A program made the translations under genes and the position numbers. Shown here piece by piece: positions 8,399-16,394 of a stretch of DNA of 36,562 bases. Source of the DNA: a virus. The notes under the pieces are model-generated. The model saw only the letters and a program-made list of their open reading frames with translations, was not told where the DNA came from and ran no database searches. Position 1 is the first letter of the stretch; each line of letters opens with the position of its first letter. The DNA lies in IMG/VR virus record IMGVR_UViG_3300030098_003906, positions 1 through 36,562 of that record. One strand, given 5' to 3'.

Positions 8399-8938
8399 TT
8401 TTGTCACCTTTTGTTTTTCTTTGTCTTCTTTTAAAATCTTGAACGTCGCCTCTGGATTGATGCCTCGCTCGCAGATTGTAATCTCATGCAGTTCCAACTT
8501 GCTGATCTCTTGGTAGTCTCCGTGCTCGGGGTCAGACTTCCTCACTCTCTTGAATGCCTGACCACCGATGCTGAATCCCCTGAGTGCTCCTTTGCGGATT
8601 TCAGCAGCGACTTCCTTTGCTTTCTCAATGTCGTCTCGTAGTGATACAACCACAAACATGCCGACATCGTCAACTTCGCTTTTCCAGAACCTCCCTTCGT
8701 TATCAGTGTATGATGGTATTACTTCCCCGACTTGTATGTTTGAGTGCGCTAGTTGCACGTTTCTGAATTTCGGGTCCTCCATGTATTTCTTGAATGCGTC
8801 TTTGAGTGCTTGCTTGGTTATCTTGTCGCCTTGTTTGTCCACCACTTCGACACTGGCATAGCCAGCGACGACGAGGTCACCACCCTTGAGCAATCGGAGA
8901 CTTGACTCCCCTGTTGCACGTAGTGGTTGTGACAACAC
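7544..8938 (-). CDS. Prohead protease fused to scaffold domain (464 aa)
   Basis: Residues ~20-150 form a HK97-family prohead (U35) protease. VVAGYASVEVVDKQGDKI opens the domain, His65 lies in QLAHSNIQVGEV and Ser123 in the helix GALRGFSIGG, matching the His and Ser of the catalytic set. Residues ~180-464 are charged and coiled-coil-like (Lys/Asp/Glu-rich around 200-240), a scaffold. The C-terminus ends in MSWDEVHNLANKAFRRA, a likely capsid-binding helix. The start is GTG at 8938, with a TATA-like element about 31 bases upstream. The protein drives prohead assembly and then degrades the scaffold. Fusion of protease and scaffold with a nested start recalls lambda C/Nu3. Confidence 0.85.
   Translation of the reverse strand: MLSQPLRATGESSLRLLKGGDLVVAGYASVEVVDKQGDKITKQALKDAFKKYMEDPKFRNVQLAHSNIQVGEVIPSYTDNEGRFWKSEVDDVGMFVVVSLRDDIEKAKEVAAEIRKGALRGFSIGGQAFKRVRKSDPEHGDYQEISKLELHEITICERGINPEATFKILKEDKEKQKVTKMTEENDVMTQMTDVLSRLEGRLDAFEKGMPPQLKEAMKDDKKDMKDEKDKMMEHGKDDEKKSEDVEKSDEYSDVISSEYLDWMESTLKSAGVDVEGARTHFDDVAKANLGSHPSDIGDGGSYFGGQAPGRETVDGKPEVPKANFGTGGKGKKSTLEKSDYLNPEDVSATDVEAAYEVYKAAMLEAEMKKSLEGQFASRYEQERSEEIAKAAALEFDARGPLDDIQKSIASLAERVEAISNPAETGETIAKSESVPSVDVPSTADLASMSWDEVHNLANKAFRRA
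8403..8409 (-). promoter_or_regulatory. Internal ribosome binding site for nested scaffold
   Basis: AGGTGAC on the coding strand inside the protease gene, four bases upstream of the in-frame ATG at 8398. The A-rich surroundings would keep it unstructured. Confidence 0.55.
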
Positions 8939-8965
8939 AGTATCACAGTTCGTTCTGTCATACTA

Positions 8966-8973
8966 CATATATG
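8966..8973 (-). promoter_or_regulatory. TATA-like element upstream of capsid operon
   Basis: In the 48-base gap between the giant gene and the protease gene the coding strand reads TTCATATATG. It is centred about 31 bases ahead of the GTG start, which would give a leader of a few bases. The same TTCATATAT string occurs in the promoter at 35.87 kb. It would allow separate expression of the capsid genes. Confidence 0.45.
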
Positions 8974-8986
8974 AAGCGGCAACGTA

Positions 8987-11900
8987 TTATTCCTGCTTCG
9001 TATTAATCTCTTCCTCGGAATCGCTTGACTGCGAGCGTTTCTTCCTCTGTCTGAGGGCCTTTGCCTTGGGATACTCCTCCTCGGGGTCCTCCTCCGGTCT
9101 CTCCTTCATGTCCCAGTCGGGCAACGACATCTCTGACGTGAGTCTCGTCGGTCCCCTTGGGCTCTGTATTCCACTGCCCAAGTCGATGCCCAAGCCCTTG
9201 GCACCAGTCGTGTTGAACATCTGCTCCTTCTCGAGGACGTCGAGTGCCCGCTCGAGCACCTCCAATGCCTTCTTCATCTTCGGCTTGAGTAGGATGTTCT
9301 TGTCCTCTGGTTTCAGGATGCCAGCACTCTCACCCTCGATGACCTTCCTGCGGTGCTCCTGCTGCTCTTCGCTTGGTGCAACCTCGCTCTCTGCCTCCTT
9401 CTGCCTCTCTATCTTGCCCTTCAGCATCATGCTGGCGACCTCGCCCCAGAATGGCTTGAGGCTCTCGGATAGTTCTATGCTGTAAGTATCCATTCCCATA
9501 TCGGACAATGGTGTGGTCGGTGAGTGCACCCAATATCCTAGGCTGCTCTTCTCCAAACTGTATGTGACCATGCTCTCGTTGGGTAGTGTGACAAGCAGGG
9601 TGTTGTCCATGATGTCGATGCCATGTGGGAGATGCACTGGTGGGTATGCCTTGGCGAGTATGGAGAGCGTCTCCATTGAGACACTGGACTCGCCTTGTCC
9701 CTCGCCGACCAACTTTGACGGGTTGATCGTGAATATGTCACGTCCTCCCTTGCTCTCCCTCTTGATGCCGGAGAACCTGACCTTGACGATATCACCCTCC
9801 TCGAACGGCTTCGGGCTCGAGACCGTACCAGCGTCGAGGTAGACCTTGCCGTCATGCTCGACGGCCCTGTCATTGAGGCCCTCTCCGTCTATCAGTGGTC
9901 CTGCACCGAGCCTGTACGTGTAGGGGCCGTTGCCCCTGCGATCGAGAACGATGAGGTTGATGTCCCTGTTCGGTCTCAGCACCACCCACTTGGGATGTCT
10001 TCTCTCACCGCGCATGTAGGTGCTCTTGCCATCCCTGAGCAGGATGGTCCTGTGCTCTGCCTGTAGTGTCTTGACGGCATCCTGCAGTCCCTCCTCGTCC
10101 GTGAACCTCGTGTCGTGCGGACCTACGATGATGACTTGCTCGTGACTGTCGTACTGTCCTCTGAGAACCTTGAAGCGCTCCCTGACGTTCATGTCCATGA
10201 TGTCGGTGCCGTCGTAGTGCATGATGTCCATGATGTGAAGCGTCTCCTTGCCGAGGATGGCATCAAGTGTACAGTCCTTCTCACCTAGGTTCTTGACTCC
10301 CTTCTTGGCCCAGTCTGGAATGGCTCTCTGTCCCCCGTCCTCGTCGAAGGCCTTGACCCTCCCGTTCTTCTTGGTCAGGACTATCCTGTCGCCGTCGTAC
10401 CACTTGGAGACGACCCAACTACCGGTGAACCCCCTCAACTCCTCCAAGTCCCTCATCCTGAATATTCTGTGCATGGGTCTGATGGGCGGCACCCACTCGG
10501 GTGAGGCGTCTGCCTTGACGATCAGGTCCGGGTTGAGCATGAACGTGGCATAGAGTCCGGCGTCTTGAATCGACTTGCCGATCATGGGTGTCTGAGACAG
10601 GGGTACTCCCATCGCATCTCCCCTGTTGGCCGGTGGATCGAACTCGGTCATACCATAGGTATCAGTGTTCATGCCGTTAAAGAGGTACCTCTGAGCGACG
10701 TCTGGGCCGAGGGCTGCGCTGATCATGTCATTGGGAACTGACACCAGTGCTTGCTCGAAGGTCTGGGTGCCGATCTGGGGCGACCCCTCGTCGAACTCGA
10801 AACCGTGTGTTGGCCTCACTCTCCATCCGTTCTGCCTCTTGGCGCTCGCACTGGTGAAGTAGTGCATGGCATTGGCTCCATCCGAGTTGAAGTCGGTGAT
10901 TGGTTGTGCACCGAAGTCTAGGCGCTCGGTGGAGAACGTGCTGTCCTCATTGGCGCCTGTGTCGCTCTCGGGGTCGTAGACGACCAAGTCACGTAGGTTG
11001 TGGAGCGTCTGGTTGTGCCTGTGGCTGGCGCTCATTCCCTCACGTGCCTGACCTCTGGTCGTATCGCTCAACACTCCACCCCTGTACCTCTCGCTCTCCC
11101 CCATCCTTGTGAATGGAGTGGTGGTCACACTCCCATCGTCCGTCTTGGTGGTGTCGAGTGGTGCTTGGATGCGTCGTATCCCGAAGGCGGAGTGCTGCTC
11201 CTTCCTGTCCTTGTTGAAGATCCCTTGAATGGCCTCGCTGTGACCGTGGAGTTGCCTACCGTACCCCAATCCACCCCTCTGTTCGGATATCATCTCGCTG
11301 ATTCCCTCGAGTGCCTGTTCAGGGTTGTTGGTGTCCACCTCTATGCCCATCCTCTCCGCGAGCCTCGATATGGTGGAGGTAGCCCTATCGACGTTGTTGT
11401 CCTCGAGGTACCTCAATGCCCTGCTGTAGAGGGCGTCGAAGGAGCGTATCCTGTTCTCCTGCTCGATGAGTGGGTCCAGTTCCATCAGTCTCGACTCTAG
11501 TTGCTGCAGTTGTTGAGCAACGCTCTGATCACCCTCGCGCATCCTTTTCTCTAGTCTTGACCTGATGCTCTTGAGGTTTCGCTGCTCGGCCACGAGCGGT
11601 GAGTCGGCACTACCAGCACCATGCCCGTACTGCTGCTTGATGTGGTCGTCGAGGTGGTCGTCATACACTCCTGAGTCGAAACCCATGAGGTCACCATGAT
11701 CCTTTATCAGATTGTGATTCGACTGCACGATCTGGACCCTATCCTGTGGTATGCTCTCGATATATGATCGCACGTGTTGGATGTGGGCGTCGTCCAAGGG
11801 GAACCCTAGTTGCTCTGCCAACTCGCTTGGGTTGGAGCGGGAGGTGACTGGTATGCCACCACCTTGTGTGAGGCGCTCCCTCAGTTGGCTGTAGATGGGC

Positions 11901-14722
11901 TCGGCTGTCTGCATCTGCTTGGATATCATGTAGTCAGCGGTCATCGGCCTGACACCAACACCCTCCCAATAATCAGGTGGTAGGACATGCAACGACTTGT
12001 TGGCATCGTGGAAGAGCCTCCTGATGTTGGCATCGAACGCCGGGTTGTCAGGGTCGAGGGCCTCTGGTGGTAGGAGTGTGGCGAGGTGACGTGCTGCGTC
12101 CACTATCGACTTGAGTTCGTATTGGTGCTTGAGGTTCATCTGATCTATTCGACTCGCTGCCTTTCTCCTGTCACCTGTGGCATCGGTGGTAGAGAATGCC
12201 TGCTCGAGTTGCCTGATGTTGTCCTCGTTGAAGTCGATGCGTGAGTTCCTTGCTGGGAACCTGTCATGGATACCACCAAGCAGCGAGGCTAGTCTCATGT
12301 GCTCGATCTTGTTCCTCCTCTGCTCCCCCGACATGAGTCTGTAGTCGTCTAGGTTCATTTCTCTGCGAACGGACCCACCACCTGCGAACAAGTCCCCTAC
12401 CTCACGATCCAACTCCCTATCGTAGTCGGTGATGTCCTTCGGTAGCATCATGATTCCCTTGCCGTATGGTATGTTCTTCCTGTTGCCCTCCGTCGCAGAG
12501 TCGATGAGTAGATTGTTGAGTTGGTCGATGGTCTGCTGCTTGCCATACCTCGATCCGACCTCGGACTGCTTCATACCGTGCAGGAGTCTGGCCACGGAGG
12601 GGAAAGTGACGGAGGAGAGGGCGTGGTTGAAGAGTGACGTCCCTAGGAAGTTGGAGTGGTGTTGTAGTGCGTGGGGGCCGAGGTCCGACTCGGCGGAGGG
12701 TCGCATCAGATGACCGAAGAGACCCATGTTCCTCGGATTCGGGATGATGGCCTCCTTGTTCCTGTCCACGGTCGAGATGATGCTGTCATCCCCCTCCGAG
12801 TGGTGGTCGTGAAGTTTCTCGGTGAGTATGTGCTGGTCTATGGCATGCCCACCCTCGTGGTACATGCTTGCGAAGTCACCTGCGAAGTGCTTGTCACCAA
12901 GCACGGATATGGCCTCTTGGATCTCCGTTGGTAGGCTCTCGATGTCCTTGAATGGGACGTTTGTCCCGAACAAGGAGAGGACGTCCTGTATCTCCCTGCG
13001 TCTGCTGGGTAGAAGTTTGAACTCCTTCTCCTTGTTGAGGAGGGATTGTAGGTGGGCATTGTCTATCAATGGGCCTGAGTGGTTCGGGTAGCCATGGTCG
13101 CCGGTTGGTATCTCGTTCCCTTTACTGTCGAAGCCAAGCACGTGTAGGAGGTTGTCCCTCTTCACCACGTTCCCCTTCTTCTTGCTGGCGGTGAGTGTCT
13201 CCATCTCATCTACCATGTCACCCTTGATGCCAGCCAGTTGGGATGCAGATAGGTCGGGTAGGTGCATGAATCGCTCCACGTAGTTATCGTCATCCATTTT
13301 GATGCCAAAGGCCTCGTGGAGATTGGCCATGGCCTTGTTCATGAGTTTGCCGTGACCCTCGACTTCCCTGTCGATTCGTCTCTGCTGCTCTACTGTGCAC
13401 TCGTAGTATCTCCTACCGAATTTATCCATGCAGCGCTTGTCCTTCTCAGCCATCTCCGCCTTCTCCGCCTCTATCCTGTCAAAAGTGACCTTACCATCGA
13501 CTAAGTACGCATGCTCGAGAACGGAGTAGAGTGCCCTATCATCGACACCTGCTCCTACATCGTATGACTGCGACCACGCGGGTGCGACGTTGTGCGGACC
13601 TGCCTTCGGTCCCCTCCTGACGTGGCTGAGCGCGTTCGCCGATGCCATCCTCATGTTTCTCTTCAAGCGTCCCATGGGAAGTCGTGTGCCGTCGTCGAAC
13701 TTCACATGCTGCTCCTTGGAGTCGCTACCGTGCTCGTTCAAGTGAGACATGACCTTGGAGCGCTCCTCTGGTGAGAGCCACTGGAGACCGAGCATGAACG
13801 ACAACTGGTTCAGGTAGGAGGGGTGCTTGGTGATGGATGAGGTTCCCATCCTCTCTCGTATGGCCTCTGCCTCTGGTCTCTCTGATAGGTATTCGAGGAT
13901 CTTCTTGTCATCCTCGGACAACTCACCTGACTCGTCGAACTCGGGGCCTGATGTGTCCATCCACCCCTTTGCCCTGTCACTGAAGTGCTGTTGCCTGATC
14001 TCACTGCTGTCCTGACCCGCTGCGTTGTCCCGGCTCCATCTCCTGAAGTCCCTCTCGTAGATGTCGTCCTCGTGGCTGAGTATGGATTGGTCGACGGAGT
14101 CACCGAGTGGTCCGAGGAGAGGGTATGAGTAGGTGCCCTCCTTGTTCTCAGTGACGTGGGGATTGTTCGTCCCACCCATCCAGTCCTCGATGAGTCTCTC
14201 TGCCCTCTTGACCTCCTTGGATCGGGAGTTGCCCTCCTCGTCGGGTAGGAACCTCCTTGCTAGGAAGTCTATCTTCCGCGGGACCCCACTTGTCATGGAC
14301 CTCTTCTCTAGGGGGTCGTGGATGGCTGACAGGATGTGCTCATCAGCCCTGCTGTGGTGTCGTGTAGGATCTGCTATTGCACTCACTGGCATGCCGTGTG
14401 ACACCGATGGGTCGTTCCTCTTTATGCGACCAGCGAAGTGGTTCGTGCGTGGGAGGTGACCCTTGTGCTGTTCCCTCCTCTCTTCCCTCAGTTTCCTCTT
14501 GTACTCCGAACTGGGAACAAATCTCTCCCGTCCCTCCTGCTTGACGAGGCTGTCGCACATCATCTCACGCCACGTGAGATCGTAGTCGAACCCATGGGCC
14601 CTCAAGTTGGACTTGGCGAATATGTACTCCCGCATGGAGGAGTCGATGTCCACGTCATTGTCGACTGACTCTATGAGGGCGTCACGTGCCCTTATGAAAA
14701 TGTCAGCAGCGTCCTCATACAC
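8987..14722 (-). CDS. Giant multidomain protein: HEGGH metallopeptidase and DNA ligase-like domain (1911 aa)
   Basis: GTG start at 14722 with AGGTGGT upstream. Domains seen in order are: a charged N-terminal helical region; at residues ~424-461 a Cys module (KDKRCMDKFGRRYYEC) shared with the 250-residue protein encoded upstream; a zinc metallopeptidase motif HEGGHAID at 622-629; long helical or coiled-coil stretches (~1080-1230); and a nucleotidyltransferase domain from ~1400. In the last, K1440 in KWYDGDR fits ligase motif I, HIMDIMHYDG fits motif IIIa, and FEEGDIVKVRFSGI marks an OB fold. Motifs IV and V are weak (no clear EGVVLK; WVVLRP instead of WLKLK), so ligation is unproven. The size and portal-to-protease position suggest an internal virion protein injected with DNA, like polyvalent proteins. 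The C-terminus is acidic and Lys-rich. Confidence 0.75.
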   Translation of the reverse strand: MYEDAADIFIRARDALIESVDNDVDIDSSMREYIFAKSNLRAHGFDYDLTWREMMCDSLVKQEGRERFVPSSEYKRKLREERREQHKGHLPRTNHFAGRIKRNDPSVSHGMPVSAIADPTRHHSRADEHILSAIHDPLEKRSMTSGVPRKIDFLARRFLPDEEGNSRSKEVKRAERLIEDWMGGTNNPHVTENKEGTYSYPLLGPLGDSVDQSILSHEDDIYERDFRRWSRDNAAGQDSSEIRQQHFSDRAKGWMDTSGPEFDESGELSEDDKKILEYLSERPEAEAIRERMGTSSITKHPSYLNQLSFMLGLQWLSPEERSKVMSHLNEHGSDSKEQHVKFDDGTRLPMGRLKRNMRMASANALSHVRRGPKAGPHNVAPAWSQSYDVGAGVDDRALYSVLEHAYLVDGKVTFDRIEAEKAEMAEKDKRCMDKFGRRYYECTVEQQRRIDREVEGHGKLMNKAMANLHEAFGIKMDDDNYVERFMHLPDLSASQLAGIKGDMVDEMETLTASKKKGNVVKRDNLLHVLGFDSKGNEIPTGDHGYPNHSGPLIDNAHLQSLLNKEKEFKLLPSRRREIQDVLSLFGTNVPFKDIESLPTEIQEAISVLGDKHFAGDFASMYHEGGHAIDQHILTEKLHDHHSEGDDSIISTVDRNKEAIIPNPRNMGLFGHLMRPSAESDLGPHALQHHSNFLGTSLFNHALSSVTFPSVARLLHGMKQSEVGSRYGKQQTIDQLNNLLIDSATEGNRKNIPYGKGIMMLPKDITDYDRELDREVGDLFAGGGSVRREMNLDDYRLMSGEQRRNKIEHMRLASLLGGIHDRFPARNSRIDFNEDNIRQLEQAFSTTDATGDRRKAASRIDQMNLKHQYELKSIVDAARHLATLLPPEALDPDNPAFDANIRRLFHDANKSLHVLPPDYWEGVGVRPMTADYMISKQMQTAEPIYSQLRERLTQGGGIPVTSRSNPSELAEQLGFPLDDAHIQHVRSYIESIPQDRVQIVQSNHNLIKDHGDLMGFDSGVYDDHLDDHIKQQYGHGAGSADSPLVAEQRNLKSIRSRLEKRMREGDQSVAQQLQQLESRLMELDPLIEQENRIRSFDALYSRALRYLEDNNVDRATSTISRLAERMGIEVDTNNPEQALEGISEMISEQRGGLGYGRQLHGHSEAIQGIFNKDRKEQHSAFGIRRIQAPLDTTKTDDGSVTTTPFTRMGESERYRGGVLSDTTRGQAREGMSASHRHNQTLHNLRDLVVYDPESDTGANEDSTFSTERLDFGAQPITDFNSDGANAMHYFTSASAKRQNGWRVRPTHGFEFDEGSPQIGTQTFEQALVSVPNDMISAALGPDVAQRYLFNGMNTDTYGMTEFDPPANRGDAMGVPLSQTPMIGKSIQDAGLYATFMLNPDLIVKADASPEWVPPIRPMHRIFRMRDLEELRGFTGSWVVSKWYDGDRIVLTKKNGRVKAFDEDGGQRAIPDWAKKGVKNLGEKDCTLDAILGKETLHIMDIMHYDGTDIMDMNVRERFKVLRGQYDSHEQVIIVGPHDTRFTDEEGLQDAVKTLQAEHRTILLRDGKSTYMRGERRHPKWVVLRPNRDINLIVLDRRGNGPYTYRLGAGPLIDGEGLNDRAVEHDGKVYLDAGTVSSPKPFEEGDIVKVRFSGIKRESKGGRDIFTINPSKLVGEGQGESSVSMETLSILAKAYPPVHLPHGIDIMDNTLLVTLPNESMVTYSLEKSSLGYWVHSPTTPLSDMGMDTYSIELSESLKPFWGEVASMMLKGKIERQKEAESEVAPSEEQQEHRRKVIEGESAGILKPEDKNILLKPKMKKALEVLERALDVLEKEQMFNTTGAKGLGIDLGSGIQSPRGPTRLTSEMSLPDWDMKERPEEDPEEEYPKAKALRQRKKRSQSSDSEEEINTKQE

Positions 14723-14732
14723 ACGCTACCAC

Positions 14733-14882
14733 CTATTGCATCGGTCTGTAATCATTGCACCCTTCTATCGGATGGGGTAGTGTTCCGGGTAGTGCACATA
14801 TCCTGTCACCCTCCATAGGGTTGACACCGCAAGCGCCACAGGGAGCCATTCTTGCTTTTCTGAAAACAAGGACGTCAATCAT
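14733..14882 (-). CDS. Small four-cysteine protein (49 aa)
   Basis: A short frame fills the 163-base gap between the Cys-module protein and the giant gene. ATG at 14882 lies three bases after the upstream stop and the frame ends at TAG 14733, ten bases before the giant's GTG. The 49 residues contain CGAC at 15-18 and two further cysteines at 29 and 42, a spacing that could hold one zinc ion. The ribosome site is poor but translation could be coupled to the upstream gene. It is probably a small zinc-binding protein of unknown role. Confidence 0.6.
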   Translation of the reverse strand: MIDVLVFRKARMAPCGACGVNPMEGDRICALPGTLPHPIEGCNDYRPMQ

Positions 14883-14885
14883 ATC

Positions 14886-15638
14886 TCACGCCTCTGGTGC
14901 TCTCGTTTCCCCACCACTGGTTATCTCGTGGGTGACCACAGCCCTGTCGTGTGTGTTGGTGATTGGACCAAGTGCCTCTAGGCTGTAGTTCTCCCTTCTA
15001 GCACCCTTGTTTGCGACGTCGTCTGATTCAAGGAGCGATTGATTCGTCGTGTAGTAGGCGTTGTATGTCTGTCCGCCTGACTCGGCCATGAACTGAACGC
15101 CTCCGGGCTTCGTGTCGAAGGACTGCTCCTTGTGGTGGGGGCCCTTCTGCACGTTGCCGTACTTCATCATGCCTCCACAACCGGCCTTCATACACATCCC
15201 CTTGTCCATTTTGTCGCCGCACTTTGGGCACTTCTCACTACCTTTCTCGACTTTACCGTGAGCCTTGTCGCACTGTGCCTTTTGTGCCGCTGTGCACTCA
15301 GAGTACTTCTTACCGAAGTTCTTCATGCAGTATTTGTCCTTTTCAGCCATACTTGCCTTTTCGACTTTGTTGACGTTTCTGTCGCACTCTGCTTTCTGTT
15401 TCTCCGAGCAGTCTGAGTACTTCTTGCCGAAGCGCTTCATGCAGTACTTGTCCTTCTCAGCCATGTCAGCCTTCTTCTTCTCGTCCTTGTGGCCCTTTCC
15501 ATCAGCGGCGAAGTGGGGGACCTTCTTGCCGTCGTGCTCGACCATCTGTAGTTTTTCGGCCTTCTGCAGTAAGAAGTGTGCCTTCTCTAACATCTTGATC
15601 GCGTCTGTGCTTGCATCGCTGTATCTCGGTCTTACCAT
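14886..15638 (-). CDS. Cys-module repeat protein with zinc ribbon (250 aa)
   Basis: The N-terminal helix (TDAIKMLEKAHFLLQKAEKL) precedes two tandem 38-residue units, each starting MAEKDKYCMK and containing FGKKYS, a second Cys and a third Cys before Asp. The units match at 27 of 38 positions. A zinc ribbon follows (CPKCGDKMDKGMCMKAGCGG), then a polar C-terminal domain that may be separate. The same unit occurs once in the giant protein encoded just downstream, so the two may bind the same partner or form one virion substructure. It is Lys-rich and without membrane spans. It lies between portal-proximal small genes and the giant gene; the function is unknown. Confidence 0.75.
   Translation of the reverse strand: MVRPRYSDASTDAIKMLEKAHFLLQKAEKLQMVEHDGKKVPHFAADGKGHKDEKKKADMAEKDKYCMKRFGKKYSDCSEKQKAECDRNVNKVEKASMAEKDKYCMKNFGKKYSECTAAQKAQCDKAHGKVEKGSEKCPKCGDKMDKGMCMKAGCGGMMKYGNVQKGPHHKEQSFDTKPGGVQFMAESGGQTYNAYYTTNQSLLESDDVANKGARRENYSLEALGPITNTHDRAVVTHEITSGGETRAPEA
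15237..15464 (-). repeat. Two tandem 114-base units coding the Cys module
   Basis: Unit boundaries are 15351-15464 and 15237-15350. At protein level they are alike at 27 of 38 positions, with the MAEKDKYCMK opening identical. A diverged third copy is in the giant gene at about 13340-13453. Confidence 0.8.
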
Positions 15639-15639
15639 C

Positions 15640-15987
15640 TTAGTACAACTCCCTTATTTCCCTGTGTTGCGAGGCCATCTCGTGGATCTCCTCCCATGAC
15701 ATCTCATGCACCTCCTCGTTGGTGTATGTGTCTAGTTGGTTGTTCGCTGTTCCCTCTGACTTGATGACAGTGTCATCCATCCTGAAGGGATCGTCTAACA
15801 TGTCTTCAGAGAGAGGTGTATTGGTCCTGACGTAGCCAGCCCTCTTCAGGAGCGTGGCTGGGTTGGACATCATCTTCCTGAGTTGGTCGTTCTCTGCCCT
15901 GACCGATTTGATGTCGCTGTCCATGGACTCCATCTTGGAGATGAGAGCGTTCATGAGTCGCTCAGTGACATCCTGCTCTTCGGCCAT
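15640..15987 (-). CDS. Coiled-coil protein with scaffold-like MSWEEIH C-terminus (115 aa)
   Basis: Residues ~5-45 form a heptad-like coiled coil (TERLMNALISKMESMDSDIK onward). The middle is polar. The C-terminus carries HEMSWEEIHEMA, closely similar to the scaffold's terminal MSWDEVHNLA. Scaffold C-terminal helices commonly bind the capsid protein, so this small protein may also dock to the capsid, as an accessory scaffold or as a plug near the portal. Its stop lies one base before the next start. No known family was recognised. Confidence 0.7.
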   Translation of the reverse strand: MAEEQDVTERLMNALISKMESMDSDIKSVRAENDQLRKMMSNPATLLKRAGYVRTNTPLSEDMLDDPFRMDDTVIKSEGTANNQLDTYTNEEVHEMSWEEIHEMASQHREIRELY

Positions 15988-15995
15988 TCAAGCAC

Positions 15996-16355
15996 CTACT
16001 GTGGTCTGTACCCACCGAATGTTCCTGTGTGCGGCCTCATCCTCGAGTTGGTCCTCGATGAGATGATGGTGCCGGGTAGTTGCCTGCTCCTGTTGTCGGT
16101 GTTGAAGTTCGTGCCTCGCTCATTGTACTTGATCACTGGTACTCCATTGGCGAAGTTGCTGATCGGGCTTATCTCTGCCTCCTGTGACTTGGCTATGGAG
16201 AAGTCTAGGTCCTCGAGCATGAAATCACCGACTTTGAGGATTTCGTTGATGTGCGACTTCGCAAGTTCAGCATCACCGGTCTCAAGAGCCTCAGAAAGGG
16301 CTACTGCGTGGACATTCATCTTTCGAGCCATTGGGTCCATCTTCGTTAAATCCAT
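15996..16355 (-). CDS. Small helical protein downstream of portal (119 aa)
   Basis: ATG at 16355, about 39 bases after the portal stop. The first ~60 residues are two or three helices (ALSEALETGDAELAKSHINE, then ILKVGDFMLEDLDF). The second half is polar with a basic, Asn/Arg/Ser-rich and Gly-rich tail (NSRMRPHTGTFGGYRPQ). The pattern suggests a small virion or portal-associated protein with a disordered end. I do not recognise a family. Confidence 0.65.
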   Translation of the reverse strand: MDLTKMDPMARKMNVHAVALSEALETGDAELAKSHINEILKVGDFMLEDLDFSIAKSQEAEISPISNFANGVPVIKYNERGTNFNTDNRSRQLPGTIISSRTNSRMRPHTGTFGGYRPQ

Positions 16356-16394
16356 CGTGCTCGCCCGGCCGTAGGCATGCTGCCTTAATTACAC

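Noticed and set aside
8886-9485. 199-codon plus-strand frame opposite the giant gene's end
   Set aside because: Ser/Leu/Cys-rich composition and position antisense to well-supported coding sequence mark it as a shadow.
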